Assembly: GCA_949128015.1 (NCBI GenBank)
Contig: CASBRC010000413.1
Span: forward strand, 1 to 7,192
From: Synechococcales cyanobacterium PMM_0003
Lineage (GTDB): Bacteria; Cyanobacteriota; Cyanobacteriia; Pseudanabaenales; Pseudanabaenaceae
Length of the DNA stretch: 7,192 nt
Direction of reading: 5' to 3'
Part shown: one piece after another, positions 1 through 6,757 of the stretch
Layout: each line of letters opens with the position of its first letter
Numbering within the stretch: the first letter of the stretch is position 1
Translations under genes and position numbers: made by a program
Notes under the pieces: generated by a model
What the model saw: only the letters and a program-made list of their open reading frames with translations
Databases searched by the model: none
What the model was told of the DNA's origin: nothing

Positions 1-40
1 AAATATGCCTATATAGGTATTGCCAAGTGTGTTAGGACAT

Positions 41-93
41 AAAGCCCAAAAAGTAGAGACGGCGCTCCACGCCGCCTCTACTTTTTGGGCTTT
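41..93. repeat. 53-nt palindrome (hairpin) upstream of ribBA
   Basis: Positions 41-64 pair with 70-93, with one A.C mismatch (59/75) and a five-base loop at 65-69. The outer arms carry AAAGCCCAAAAAG and its complement. The inner part starts with GTAGAG and holds GGCGCTCCACGCC. The outer arm is nearly the same as that of the hairpin at 4236-4304, so the two belong to one repeat family. The A tract and T tract inside the stem suit a bidirectional intrinsic terminator for a gene lying before the window, but that gene is not visible. An overlapping 79-codon reading frame (20-259) is not credible because it reads through both arms. Confidence 0.85.
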
Positions 94-214
94 GGTTTGT
101 CTTAATACAAGTGGCAACAGCCATAAATACTCAATCATAGAACAACTTATTTTCTATTTCCCAACAAAAATCTTGGGTTTTATTTCAGGGCAAAGCAATG
201 TAATGCACTATAGA

Positions 215-228
215 GATTGCTATATGAT
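215..228 (+). promoter_or_regulatory. putative extended -10 promoter of ribBA
   Basis: GATTGCTATA at 215-224 contains TG-N followed by TATATG (221-226), an extended -10 element; TATGAT (223-228) is an alternative hexamer in the same place. No good -35 is seen. The expected start near 233 would give a leader of about 30 nt. The same ten bases occur at the promoter of the 3134 gene. I see no FMN riboswitch in this short leader. Confidence 0.4.
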
Positions 229-262
229 AGAGATAAATAGCTTGAAGCCCTTACTATAAGCC

Positions 263-1963
263 TTGACTAAGTTTCAATTTGACTCTATTCCCGATGCCCT
301 TAACGACCTCAAATCTGGTCGTCTCATTGTCGTTGTCGATGATGAAAACCGTGAAAACGAAGGCGATCTGATTGGTGCAGCTCAATTTGCTACCCCTGAA
401 ATGATAAATTTTATGGCAGTGAAAGCACGGGGCTTAATCTGTCTAGCGATAACAGGGGATCGTCTCGATCGCTTAGATTTACCACTAATGGTTTATCACA
501 ATACTGATAGCCAGCAGACTGCATTCACGGTCAGCATTGATGCGGTGGAAGGCACATCGACAGGAATTTCAGCAGAGGATCGATCGCGTACTATTCAGGC
601 GGCGATTAACCCAAATACACAGCCAAATGATTTGCGGCGACCAGGGCATATCTTTCCGCTCAGGGCAAAGGATGGTGGCGTACTAAAACGGGCTGGACAC
701 ACTGAGGCTGCCGTTGACTTGGCACAAATGTCGGGGCTATATCCCGCAGGTGTGATTTGTGAGATCCAAAATGATGATGGCTCAATGGCACGGTTACCTG
801 AACTGATTGAATACGCAAAGTTACACAACTTAAAATTAATCAGTATTGCCGATCTAATTAGTTACCGTCTCGCTCATGATCGCTTTGTGCAGAGAGAAGC
901 GATCGCAAATTTGCCATCGTTATTTGGAAACTTTAAGGTCTACGCCTATCGCAACACCCTAGATAATACCGAGCATTTAGCGATCGTTAAAGGTGAGCTA
1001 CAGGATTTTTCTGGCAATGAAGTTTTGGTGCGCGTGCATTCTGAATGTCTTACAGGCGACGCACTCGGATCGCTTCGTTGTGATTGCCGTGGACAGTTGC
1101 AAAGTGCCTTAAAAATGATCGAGTTCGCTAATTGGGGTGTAGTCGTTTATCTGCGCCAAGAAGGACGTGGCATTGGTTTGATTAATAAAATCAAAGCCTA
1201 TTGTCTACAAGATGGCGGATTAGATACGGTCGAAGCTAACGAGAAGCTGGGATTTGGAGCTGATCTGCGTACTTATGGAGTCGGAGCGCAAATTTTGCAT
1301 GATCTTGGCATTAAAAAAATGCGTTTAATTACCAATAATCCTCGCAAACTAGCGGGACTCAAAGGTTTTGGGATTGAAGTCGTTGGGCGACTGCCTTTAC
1401 TAATCGAAACTAATGAGCATAATTTGCGCTATCTCGAAACCAAGGCAGAAAAGCTGGGACATCTGCTCTTGCAAACTAAACTAATCACGCTTGGGATTCG
1501 CTGGACAGATCATAAACCGACGGAATGGCTAGATCAATTACGAGAAGTTTCCTCAGCTAACGATCTACTAATGCAAGAAGAAACATCAACTGTGTTTGCC
1601 AGTTTGTTTGCTAATGCGGATACTCAAGCCCCTGCTCTGTTAGCTAAGAATGATGCTAATAAGCTATCGATTGTACACTTAGGTTTTGATCGCTCAAATG
1701 AAATTTCTGATGATTGGTATGAACAGCCAAATCATCCCTATCGGCAGGCGATCGTGCGCGTATTCAAAAATTTAAAACAATGGGAACAGATCACAAATTT
1801 TAAATTTTGTGTAGCCATAAATGATGCTGACTTACCCACAAGTTTTGTGGAAACGATTAATCTCGGTTTAGCGTGGCATACTCCTTGGAAATGCGATCGC
1901 ATGTATGAGTGGTTTAACTTTTTCCTCCCCGACGGCGACGATCTTGCCATTCCAGATAAGTAA
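263..1963 (+). CDS. ribBA: bifunctional 3,4-dihydroxy-2-butanone-4-phosphate synthase / GTP cyclohydrolase II
   Basis: This 566-residue cytosolic enzyme feeds both branches of riboflavin synthesis. The RibB half (about 1-200) makes 3,4-dihydroxy-2-butanone 4-phosphate from ribulose 5-phosphate; it shows [10 protein letters not shown] at 26-35 and [12 protein letters not shown] then [11 protein letters not shown] at 129-153. The RibA half (about 205-400) opens GTP; it shows the zinc cysteines C262, C273 and C275 (C-x10-C-x-C), [11 protein letters not shown] at 297-306 and [10 protein letters not shown] at 357-366. Residues from about 405 on form an extension typical in length of cyanobacterial RibBA, of unknown function. 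The start is TTG at 263: a stop codon (257-259) lies just upstream, the first in-frame ATG is near codon 46 inside the RibB fold, and the N-terminus from residue 4 fits the family. The Shine-Dalgarno sequence is weak. Its last 50 bases overlap an antisense small ORF. Confidence 0.96.
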   Translation: MTKFQFDSIPDALNDLKSGRLIVVVDDENRENEGDLIGAAQFATPEMINFMAVKARGLICLAITGDRLDRLDLPLMVYHNTDSQQTAFTVSIDAVEGTSTGISAEDRSRTIQAAINPNTQPNDLRRPGHIFPLRAKDGGVLKRAGHTEAAVDLAQMSGLYPAGVICEIQNDDGSMARLPELIEYAKLHNLKLISIADLISYRLAHDRFVQREAIANLPSLFGNFKVYAYRNTLDNTEHLAIVKGELQDFSGNEVLVRVHSECLTGDALGSLRCDCRGQLQSALKMIEFANWGVVVYLRQEGRGIGLINKIKAYCLQDGGLDTVEANEKLGFGADLRTYGVGAQILHDLGIKKMRLITNNPRKLAGLKGFGIEVVGRLPLLIETNEHNLRYLETKAEKLGHLLLQTKLITLGIRWTDHKPTEWLDQLREVSSANDLLMQEETSTVFASLFANADTQAPALLAKNDANKLSIVHLGFDRSNEISDDWYEQPNHPYRQAIVRVFKNLKQWEQITNFKFCVAINDADLPTSFVETINLGLAWHTPWKCDRMYEWFNFFLPDGDDLAIPDK

Positions 1964-2045
1964 GATAGCCAATGCCAATAGTTGCAAAGGCGAGTAGCGC
2001 CACAGCAGCCCAGAAAAAAGTATTGAAAAGGATAACTTCTGACAT
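1914..2045 (-). CDS. 43-residue single-pass membrane protein, unknown function
   Basis: This small ORF reads [20 protein letters not shown] at its N-terminus, continues as one hydrophobic helix to about residue 30, and ends in [12 protein letters not shown]. That gives a short N-tail, one membrane span and a strongly basic C-tail, which by the positive-inside rule would face the cytoplasm. Size and layout resemble small thylakoid subunits and assembly factors of cyanobacteria, but the sequence matches none that I can recall with certainty (not PsbX, PsbY, PsbM, PsbN, PetG, PetL or PetN). It starts with ATG at 2045, has no clear Shine-Dalgarno sequence, and lies downstream of menB on the same strand beyond a terminator-like palindrome. 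Its last 50 bases overlap the ribBA 3' end in antisense. The coherent membrane topology argues for a real gene; the overlap and lack of a ribosome site argue for caution. Confidence 0.6.
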   Translation of the reverse strand: MSEVILFNTFFWAAVALLAFATIGIGYLTYLEWQDRRRRGGKS

Positions 2046-2085
2046 AAAACTTGGTTGTTTTTTTTATTTGATCATATATTAAAAC

Positions 2086-2136
2086 CAAAAGAGCGTGAGA
2101 ATGCGCCCCGAAGGGGCGCATTCTCACGCTCTTTTG
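2086..2136 (-). terminator. perfect palindrome, probable menB terminator
   Basis: Positions 2086-2109 pair with 2113-2136 without a mismatch (24 bp) around a GAA triloop. The core is GCGCCCC/GGGGCGC. It begins one base after the menB stop codon. Read on the minus strand, the stem ends in CTTTTG followed by GTTTTAAT, which is acceptable for an intrinsic terminator. It also separates menB from the small ORF at 1914-2045. Confidence 0.75.
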
Positions 2137-2137
2137 C

Positions 2138-2968
2138 TTATGGCAATTTAGGATATTGACGAAAATTCGGTTTGCGCTTTTCCAAAAACGCTTGCTTTCC
2201 CTCTTGAGCTTCCTGCGTCATATAAAACAACAAAGTTGCATTGCCTGCTAATTCTTGAATGCCAGCTTGACCATCACAATCAGCATTAAAAGCAGATTTA
2301 AGACAACGAATCGCCAGAGGACTCTTATCTAAAATCTCCTGCGCCCATTGGACACCCTCGGCTTCCAGTTGCTCCACTGGCACAACCTTATTGACTAAAC
2401 CCATGTCTAGAGCTTCTTGAGCATCATATTGACGGCAAAGATACCAGATTTCTCTCGCTTTTTTTTGTCCAACTAATCGAGCTAAATATGAAGCACCAAA
2501 ACCACCATCAAAACTACCTACCATTGGACCCGTCTGTCCAAAAATGGCATTATCAGCAGCGATCGTCAGGTCGCAGACCACATGCAACACATGACCACCA
2601 CCGATCGCATAACCAGCTACCAAGGCAATCACTGGCTGGGGCATAGTCCGAATCAGGCGTTGCAAATCAAGCACATTTAAACGCGGCACACCAGACTCAG
2701 AAATATAGCCGCCATCACCACGCACCTTCTGATCGCCTCCTGAGCAAAAAGCATATTTACCATCGGTTGCAGGTCCCGCCCCTGTGAGCAAAACCACACC
2801 AATCTCAACATCTTCGCGAGCATCCGTAAAAGCAGCAATCATTTCCGTAATCGTTTTAGGACGAAAAGCATTACGAACTTGGGGACGATTAATTGTGATT
2901 TTTGCCATTCCATCGGCTTTGTGATAGAGAATGTCTTCAAATTCGGCGGCGATCTGCCAATCGGTCAT
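2138..2968 (-). CDS. menB: 1,4-dihydroxy-2-naphthoyl-CoA synthase
   Basis: MenB closes the second ring of o-succinylbenzoyl-CoA to give 1,4-dihydroxy-2-naphthoyl-CoA. In cyanobacteria this leads to phylloquinone, the A1 electron carrier of photosystem I. The 276 residues form a complete crotonase fold, close to the usual MenB length. Visible hallmarks are [11 protein letters not shown] (74-84, CoA-binding and oxyanion region), [11 protein letters not shown] (119-129, second oxyanion glycine), [14 protein letters not shown] (145-158) with the catalytic-type Asp154, and [14 protein letters not shown] (248-261) with the conserved Tyr249. The QTG pattern, with Gly instead of an acidic residue, is that of the bicarbonate-dependent MenB type found in E. 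coli. ATG at 2968 gives the family N-terminus; no clear Shine-Dalgarno sequence precedes it. A TAAAAT at 2998-3003 (minus strand) could be its -10. The gene is divergent from the 3134 gene. Confidence 0.97.
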   Translation of the reverse strand: MTDWQIAAEFEDILYHKADGMAKITINRPQVRNAFRPKTITEMIAAFTDAREDVEIGVVLLTGAGPATDGKYAFCSGGDQKVRGDGGYISESGVPRLNVLDLQRLIRTMPQPVIALVAGYAIGGGHVLHVVCDLTIAADNAIFGQTGPMVGSFDGGFGASYLARLVGQKKAREIWYLCRQYDAQEALDMGLVNKVVPVEQLEAEGVQWAQEILDKSPLAIRCLKSAFNADCDGQAGIQELAGNATLLFYMTQEAQEGKQAFLEKRKPNFRQYPKLP

Positions 2969-3032
2969 GGTTTTGAGCTAGAAAAGTACAAAGACTCATT
3001 TTATCATCGACTAACGAAATTTCTATAAAGCT

Positions 3033-3071
3033 AAATAAGAGGTATTACACTAAGTGCGATGCTTCTTATTT
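3033..3071. repeat. imperfect inverted repeat between divergent genes
   Basis: AAATAAGA (3033-3040) pairs with TCTTATTT (3064-3071). The stem can run inward to about 3046/3058 with several G.T pairs. It lies between the menB start and the promoter of the 3134 gene. It could be an operator or chance in AT-rich DNA; the perfect part is only 8 bp. Confidence 0.35.
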
Positions 3072-3091
3072 GTGGGTTTTGTAATGACGAT

Positions 3092-3127
3092 TGCTATAAT
3101 TAGATACTCAAAAACTTTAAATAAGGG
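3092..3127 (+). promoter_or_regulatory. extended -10 promoter and ribosome binding site of the 3134 gene
   Basis: TGCTATAAT at 3092-3100 is a perfect extended -10 element with a consensus TATAAT hexamer (3095-3100). No -35 is evident, as expected for an extended -10 promoter. TAAGGG at 3122-3127 is a good Shine-Dalgarno sequence six bases before the ATG at 3134. This is the clearest translation signal in the window. Confidence 0.65.
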
Positions 3128-3133
3128 CAAATA

Positions 3134-3439
3134 ATGGCGACTCCCCATAGGACAAAACAGGTGAATCTTCGGTTTCCCCTGCCTTTATTGAGCCAAATCA
3201 AAACAAAAGCTGATGCTAAACAACAAGCGATCGCAGATTGGATCTTAGCTATATTGAGTCGTGAGTTTGAGCCTGAAACCCCTTCACAAACAACATCAAC
3301 AAAATCATCAGAAGAAGCCTCAGAGTCAACGCCGTTTATTTTGCACCCTGAGCTTTTAGCGCATATTCAAAATTGTTTAGCTCCGCTACATGCTGAAGTT
3401 GGTGAATTGAGAATGCAACTGGGGGAGTCCAAAGCCTGA
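3134..3439 (+). CDS. ribbon-helix-helix-like protein, probably the N-terminal part of a split gene
   Basis: The product has 101 residues. Residues 8-46 fit a ribbon-helix-helix (Arc/CopG-like) fold: a short strand KQVNLRFP, a helix around PLLSQIKTKADAK, and a second helix around QAIADWILAILSREF. This would be a DNA-binding dimer, but the assignment rests on pattern only. A low-complexity Ser/Thr/Glu stretch follows (47-66), then a helical, possibly coiled-coil segment LHAEVGELRMQLGE (85-98). The ORF has a strong promoter and Shine-Dalgarno sequence. It stops at 3437-3439, just after five G (3421-3425). The -1 frame is open from 3406 to 4233, so the stop probably interrupts a longer protein. 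I do not recognise the family. HIP1 sites here and downstream suggest a resident rather than recently acquired gene. Confidence 0.75.
   Translation: MATPHRTKQVNLRFPLPLLSQIKTKADAKQQAIADWILAILSREFEPETPSQTTSTKSSEEASESTPFILHPELLAHIQNCLAPLHAEVGELRMQLGESKA
3419..3427 (+). other. candidate -1 frameshift site in a G5 run
   Basis: The upstream frame reads CTG GGG GAG here. Slipping back one base on GGG (3422-3424 to 3421-3423) keeps perfect codon-anticodon pairing and enters the frame that runs to 4233. The joined product would have 366 residues. A one-base deletion in the genome or in the read would look the same. Confidence 0.45.
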
Positions 3440-3501
3440 TTGACAAAGGGAAATCTAGTCAGGCAAATATCAATGTCCCTAAGCAAGATACTCGTACTCA
3501 A

Positions 3502-3519
3502 GATGCTAATGATGCTAAT
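3502..3519 (+). repeat. tandem 9-nt repeat (GATGCTAAT x2)
   Basis: Two exact copies, 3502-3510 and 3511-3519, encode Asp-Ala-Asn twice in the downstream frame, with a third partial match of Ala-Asn character around it. It lies in the linker part of the split gene and keeps frame, which fits a coding linker. Confidence 0.7.
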
Positions 3520-3582
3520 GGGTTTAGTTCATCGTCAAACACAAAGCCATTATTTAAGTCATTAACAGGTTTTGCTTTAGAA

Positions 3583-4233
3583 GTGGGCGATCAACTAATA
3601 ATCAACGGCGAAGAAGTAATTTTCAAGGGATGGGTTGATCAGTCACAGACATCAATTGAAGTAAAAGCGATTTCTGATGTTGCGCCCTTAGTGAGACAGA
3701 TTCAGGCAAAAGAGATCAAAAGTTTAGCGCGATCGCAATTTGGCTCAGATTCTTCATCATCACAAGAAGTGTCTAATAATAATCACGATATTGAAGATGA
3801 TGTAAAGCCTTCAACATCTGAATTTGTAGATCAAACAAATAGCGATCGCACAAATGACGACCCGAAATCTTTAGATGATGACGATAAATCTGAAGGGGCT
3901 GTTGAACCCGAAGAAACAATTGAGACACCTCAAGAGCCTGAATACAATGCTTGGGAAGTATGGACATATCTAGAACGGCAGCGCCTAAAAACTCTCAAAT
4001 TGATCAATACATTTCAAGCAGAATGGGAAGCCAACAGGTTTGTCCGTGAAGCCGAGCGTAGCACCCCCAGTAATTTACGAGTTCATTACGAGATTCGTCC
4101 AGTTTGGTTAGATGAGGCTGAAATCATGGGATCTTATCAAAATGATCAAGCCTCTAGTAAATCTAAAGATAGCAAAACTGAGAGAGTGTATGAAGAATAT
4201 GCCGATGCGATCGATGTAGAGGTAATAAGTTAG
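3583..4233 (+). CDS. acidic protein of unknown function, probably the C-terminal part of the 3134 gene
   Basis: From GTG at 3583 the product has 216 residues, but the frame is open back to 3406 with 59 codons and no ATG, GTG or TTG. GTG 3583 has no Shine-Dalgarno sequence and falls inside a small beta-rich segment that begins before it (LTGFALEVGDQL) and runs through INGEEVIFKGWVDQ (8-20). So GTG is probably not a true start. Next come a very acidic, Ser/Asn/Asp-rich linker (about 54-119), an aromatic and charged helical block YNAWEVWTYLERQRLKTLKL (121-140) with INTFQAEWEANRFVREAERS, and a tail with HYEIRPVWLDEAE (168-180). No catalytic motif, signal peptide or membrane span is seen. I do not recognise the family. 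Three HIP1 octamers occur in the locus (3227, 3729, 3842). A long hairpin follows two bases after the stop. Confidence 0.65.
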   Translation: MGDQLIINGEEVIFKGWVDQSQTSIEVKAISDVAPLVRQIQAKEIKSLARSQFGSDSSSSQEVSNNNHDIEDDVKPSTSEFVDQTNSDRTNDDPKSLDDDDKSEGAVEPEETIETPQEPEYNAWEVWTYLERQRLKTLKLINTFQAEWEANRFVREAERSTPSNLRVHYEIRPVWLDEAEIMGSYQNDQASSKSKDSKTERVYEEYADAIDVEVIS

Positions 4234-4235
4234 AG

Positions 4236-4304
4236 ATATAGATCATAAGCCCAAAAAGCTGTGGCGCAGCGTGCGCCACAGCTTTTTGGATTTATGATCT
4301 ATAT
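4236..4304. terminator. 69-nt hairpin after the 3134-4233 locus
   Basis: 4236-4268 pairs with 4272-4304 around a GCG loop, with one C.A mismatch (4250/4290) and one G.T pair. The core stem is GTGGCGCA/TGCGCCAC followed by AGCTTTTTGG. The A5 and T5 tracts inside the arms make it a plausible terminator in both directions. It starts two bases after the stop at 4231-4233. The outer AAGCCCAAAAAG is shared with the palindrome at 41-93. Confidence 0.8.
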
Positions 4305-4363
4305 TTTGCTGTAAAATCTCTAAAGTAATAAAAATCAAGATTATTTATCTTAAAGAGAAAATT

Positions 4364-4474
4364 ATGGGAGAAATAGGTAACGCTATGGTCTTATCGATGG
4401 TACTAATTCCCGTCGGTATTGCCTTTGGATACTTCTTACTAAAGCTGCAAGGCGAAGAAAAAGAAGAAGCTTAA
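4364..4474 (+). CDS. petM: cytochrome b6f complex subunit PetM (subunit VII)
   Basis: PetM is one of the four small single-helix subunits at the edge of the cytochrome b6f complex in the thylakoid membrane, which passes electrons from plastoquinol to plastocyanin or cytochrome c6. The 36-residue product begins MGEIGNAMVLSMVLIPVG and ends GYFLLKLQGEEKEEA. It follows the cyanobacterial PetM pattern: a short N-tail with GE..NA, one membrane helix (about 8-26), then LLKxQG and an acidic tail. Length is normal for the family. ATG at 4364 is preceded by AAAGAG, a weak Shine-Dalgarno sequence, and TAAAAT at 4312-4317 is a possible -10. It is flanked by hairpins on both sides, so it is probably transcribed alone. 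Confidence 0.9.
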   Translation: MGEIGNAMVLSMVLIPVGIAFGYFLLKLQGEEKEEA

Positions 4475-4479
4475 TTTGT

Positions 4480-4498
4480 AGAGAAGCATCGCTTCCCT
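4480..4498. repeat. small GTAGAG-type hairpin after petM
   Basis: GAAGC (4483-4487) pairs with GCTTC (4491-4495) around ATC. After an A.C mismatch, AG (4480-4481) pairs with CT (4497-4498). The A.C mismatch after GTAG/CCxC recurs in the hairpin at 4983-5005. It directly abuts the long palindrome that begins at 4499. Confidence 0.6.
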
Positions 4499-4552
4499 CC
4501 GAACTGAAAAGAGCAGGTTGCGACGTGTCGCAACCTGCTCTTTTCAGTTCGG
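4499..4552. terminator. 54-nt perfect palindrome between petM and groES
   Basis: 4499-4524 pairs with 4527-4552 without mismatch (26 bp), with only the central GT unpaired. The core is GCAGGTTGCGAC and its complement, with AAAAG/CTTTT further out. It probably ends petM transcription and insulates groES. No T run follows beyond the stem; the T4 tract is within the right arm. Its last six bases, GTTCGG, are also the first half of the K-box. Confidence 0.75.
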
Positions 4553-4562
4553 TAAACCACAC
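4547..4562 (+). promoter_or_regulatory. K-box of the groESL operon
   Basis: GTTCGG-TAAA-CCACAC is an exact match to the K-box consensus GTTCGG-NNAN-CCNNAC described for cyanobacterial groESL upstream regions, which is linked with light- and heat-responsive control independent of HrcA. It lies 29 bases before CIRCE and just upstream of the proposed promoter. The first half overlaps the end of the preceding palindrome. Confidence 0.8.
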
Positions 4563-4564
4563 TA

Positions 4565-4592
4565 TAGACATTGCAACCATTTCGGTTAAATT
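4565..4592 (+). promoter_or_regulatory. putative sigma-A-type groES promoter
   Basis: TAGACA (4565-4570) as -35 and TAAATT (4587-4592) as -10 are 16 bases apart. They match the consensus at five and four of six positions. Transcription would begin near 4599, inside CIRCE, a layout in which bound HrcA would block the polymerase. Confidence 0.5.
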
Positions 4593-4617
4593 AGCACTCA
4601 GTCACCTAGAGTGCTAA
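4591..4617. promoter_or_regulatory. CIRCE operator (HrcA binding site)
   Basis: TTAGCACTC (4591-4599), nine spacer bases, then GAGTGCTAA (4609-4617) is a perfect CIRCE inverted repeat. HrcA binds it and represses chaperonin genes until heat or misfolded protein titrates GroEL. It lies 48 bases before the groES start. Confidence 0.97.
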
Positions 4618-4627
4618 ACCACTCTAG
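4606..4627 (+). repeat. second inverted repeat overlapping CIRCE
   Basis: CTAGAGTG (4606-4613) and CACTCTAG (4620-4627) are perfect 8-base arms with a six-base loop. The left arm shares GAGTG with the right CIRCE half, so in RNA this stem and a CIRCE hairpin exclude each other. See findings for a possible outer stem. Confidence 0.65.
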
Positions 4628-4665
4628 ACAAAGCCAAAAAATGCTAGTCAACTGAGTGAATATAA

Positions 4666-4977
4666 ATGGCAACAACGACATTAAACGTAACTACCGTAAA
4701 GCCTTTAGCCGATCGCGTATTTATCAAAGTAAGCGCTAAAGAAGAAAAAACCGCAGGTGGAATTTTCTTGCCTGAGACCGCCAAAGAAAAGCCCCAAGTC
4801 GGCGAAATCGCCGCAGTAGGTCCTGGCAAGCTCGATGATAAAGGCGATCGCCAAGCCCTCGAAGTCAAAGTTGGAGACAAAGTTCTTTACTCCAAATATG
4901 CTGGCACTGACATCAAACTCGGCACCGATGAATATGTGCTGCTAGCAGAAAAAGATATTTTAGCGATCGTTAATTAG
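4666..4977 (+). CDS. groES: co-chaperonin GroES (Cpn10)
   Basis: GroES is the seven-membered lid of the GroEL folding chamber in the cytosol. The 103-residue product has the normal cyanobacterial length. It shows [12 protein letters not shown] (11-22), the mobile loop around [19 protein letters not shown] (26-44) in which IFL is the GroEL-contacting tripeptide, the GEIAAVGPG segment (46-54), and the C-terminal [16 protein letters not shown] and [16 protein letters not shown] at 4666 gives the family N-terminus; the only Shine-Dalgarno-like bases are GAG at 4654-4656. It heads the operon with groEL 61 bases downstream. K-box and CIRCE upstream indicate heat and light control. Confidence 0.98.
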   Translation: MATTTLNVTTVKPLADRVFIKVSAKEEKTAGGIFLPETAKEKPQVGEIAAVGPGKLDDKGDRQALEVKVGDKVLYSKYAGTDIKLGTDEYVLLAEKDILAIVN

Positions 4978-4982
4978 TTTTT

Positions 4983-5005
4983 CGTAGAGCGCGAAGCGCT
5001 CCACG
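4983..5005 (+). repeat. GTAGAG-type hairpin in the groES-groEL spacer
   Basis: CGTAGAGCGC pairs with GCGCTCCACG around GAA, with one A.C mismatch (4986/5002). The tip, GCGAAGC at 4991-4997, is the known extra-stable DNA mini-hairpin sequence with a sheared G.A triloop. It lies within the operon spacer, with no T run after it, so it is more likely an RNA processing, stability or repeat element than a terminator. Confidence 0.75.
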
Positions 5006-5017
5006 ATGTATTTCTAA

Positions 5018-6673
<1,656 letters not shown>

Positions 6674-6685
6674 ATTTATTGCTTA

Positions 6686-6698
6686 AGCGCTTTGCGCT
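6686..6698. repeat. small hairpin after groEL
   Basis: AGCGC (6686-6690) pairs with GCGCT (6694-6698) around TTT. On the minus strand the region reads TAGAGCGCAAAGCGCTTAA, nearly the same as the hairpin at 4983-5005. It is one base from the long palindrome at 6700. Confidence 0.6.
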
Positions 6699-6699
6699 C

Positions 6700-6756
6700 T
6701 AAAACCCATAAAATAAGGAGAAGTGCAAAGCACTTCTCCTTATTTTATGGGTTTTA
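6700..6756. terminator. 57-nt perfect palindrome after groEL
   Basis: 6700-6726 pairs with 6730-6756 without a mismatch (27 bp) around AAA. The core is GGAGAAGTGC/GCACTTCTCC and the arms end in AAAACCC/GGGTTTT. It lies 26 bases after the groEL stop and ends one base before the next start codon. The GGGTTTTAAAT end could act as a terminator tail, which would leave the next gene without an obvious promoter. Confidence 0.75.
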
Positions 6757-6757
6757 A

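Noticed and set aside
8..17. CCTATATAGG palindrome at the window start
   Set aside because: Only ten bases in AT-rich DNA with no gene context visible; too little to call an operator.
20..259. 79-codon plus-strand ORF before ribBA
   Set aside because: It starts with TTG, reads through both arms of the 41-93 palindrome and has no coherent protein features.
100..262. FMN riboswitch upstream of ribBA
   Set aside because: None of the conserved RFN segments is recognisable and the leader after the likely promoter is only about 30 nt.
1738..2127. 129-codon minus-strand ORF across the ribBA 3' end
   Set aside because: It is in another frame than the small membrane protein gene, reads through the 2086-2136 palindrome and has shadow-like composition.
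4236..4552. Insertion sequence ends around petM
   Set aside because: The hairpins flank petM but differ in sequence, and there is no transposase or target duplication.
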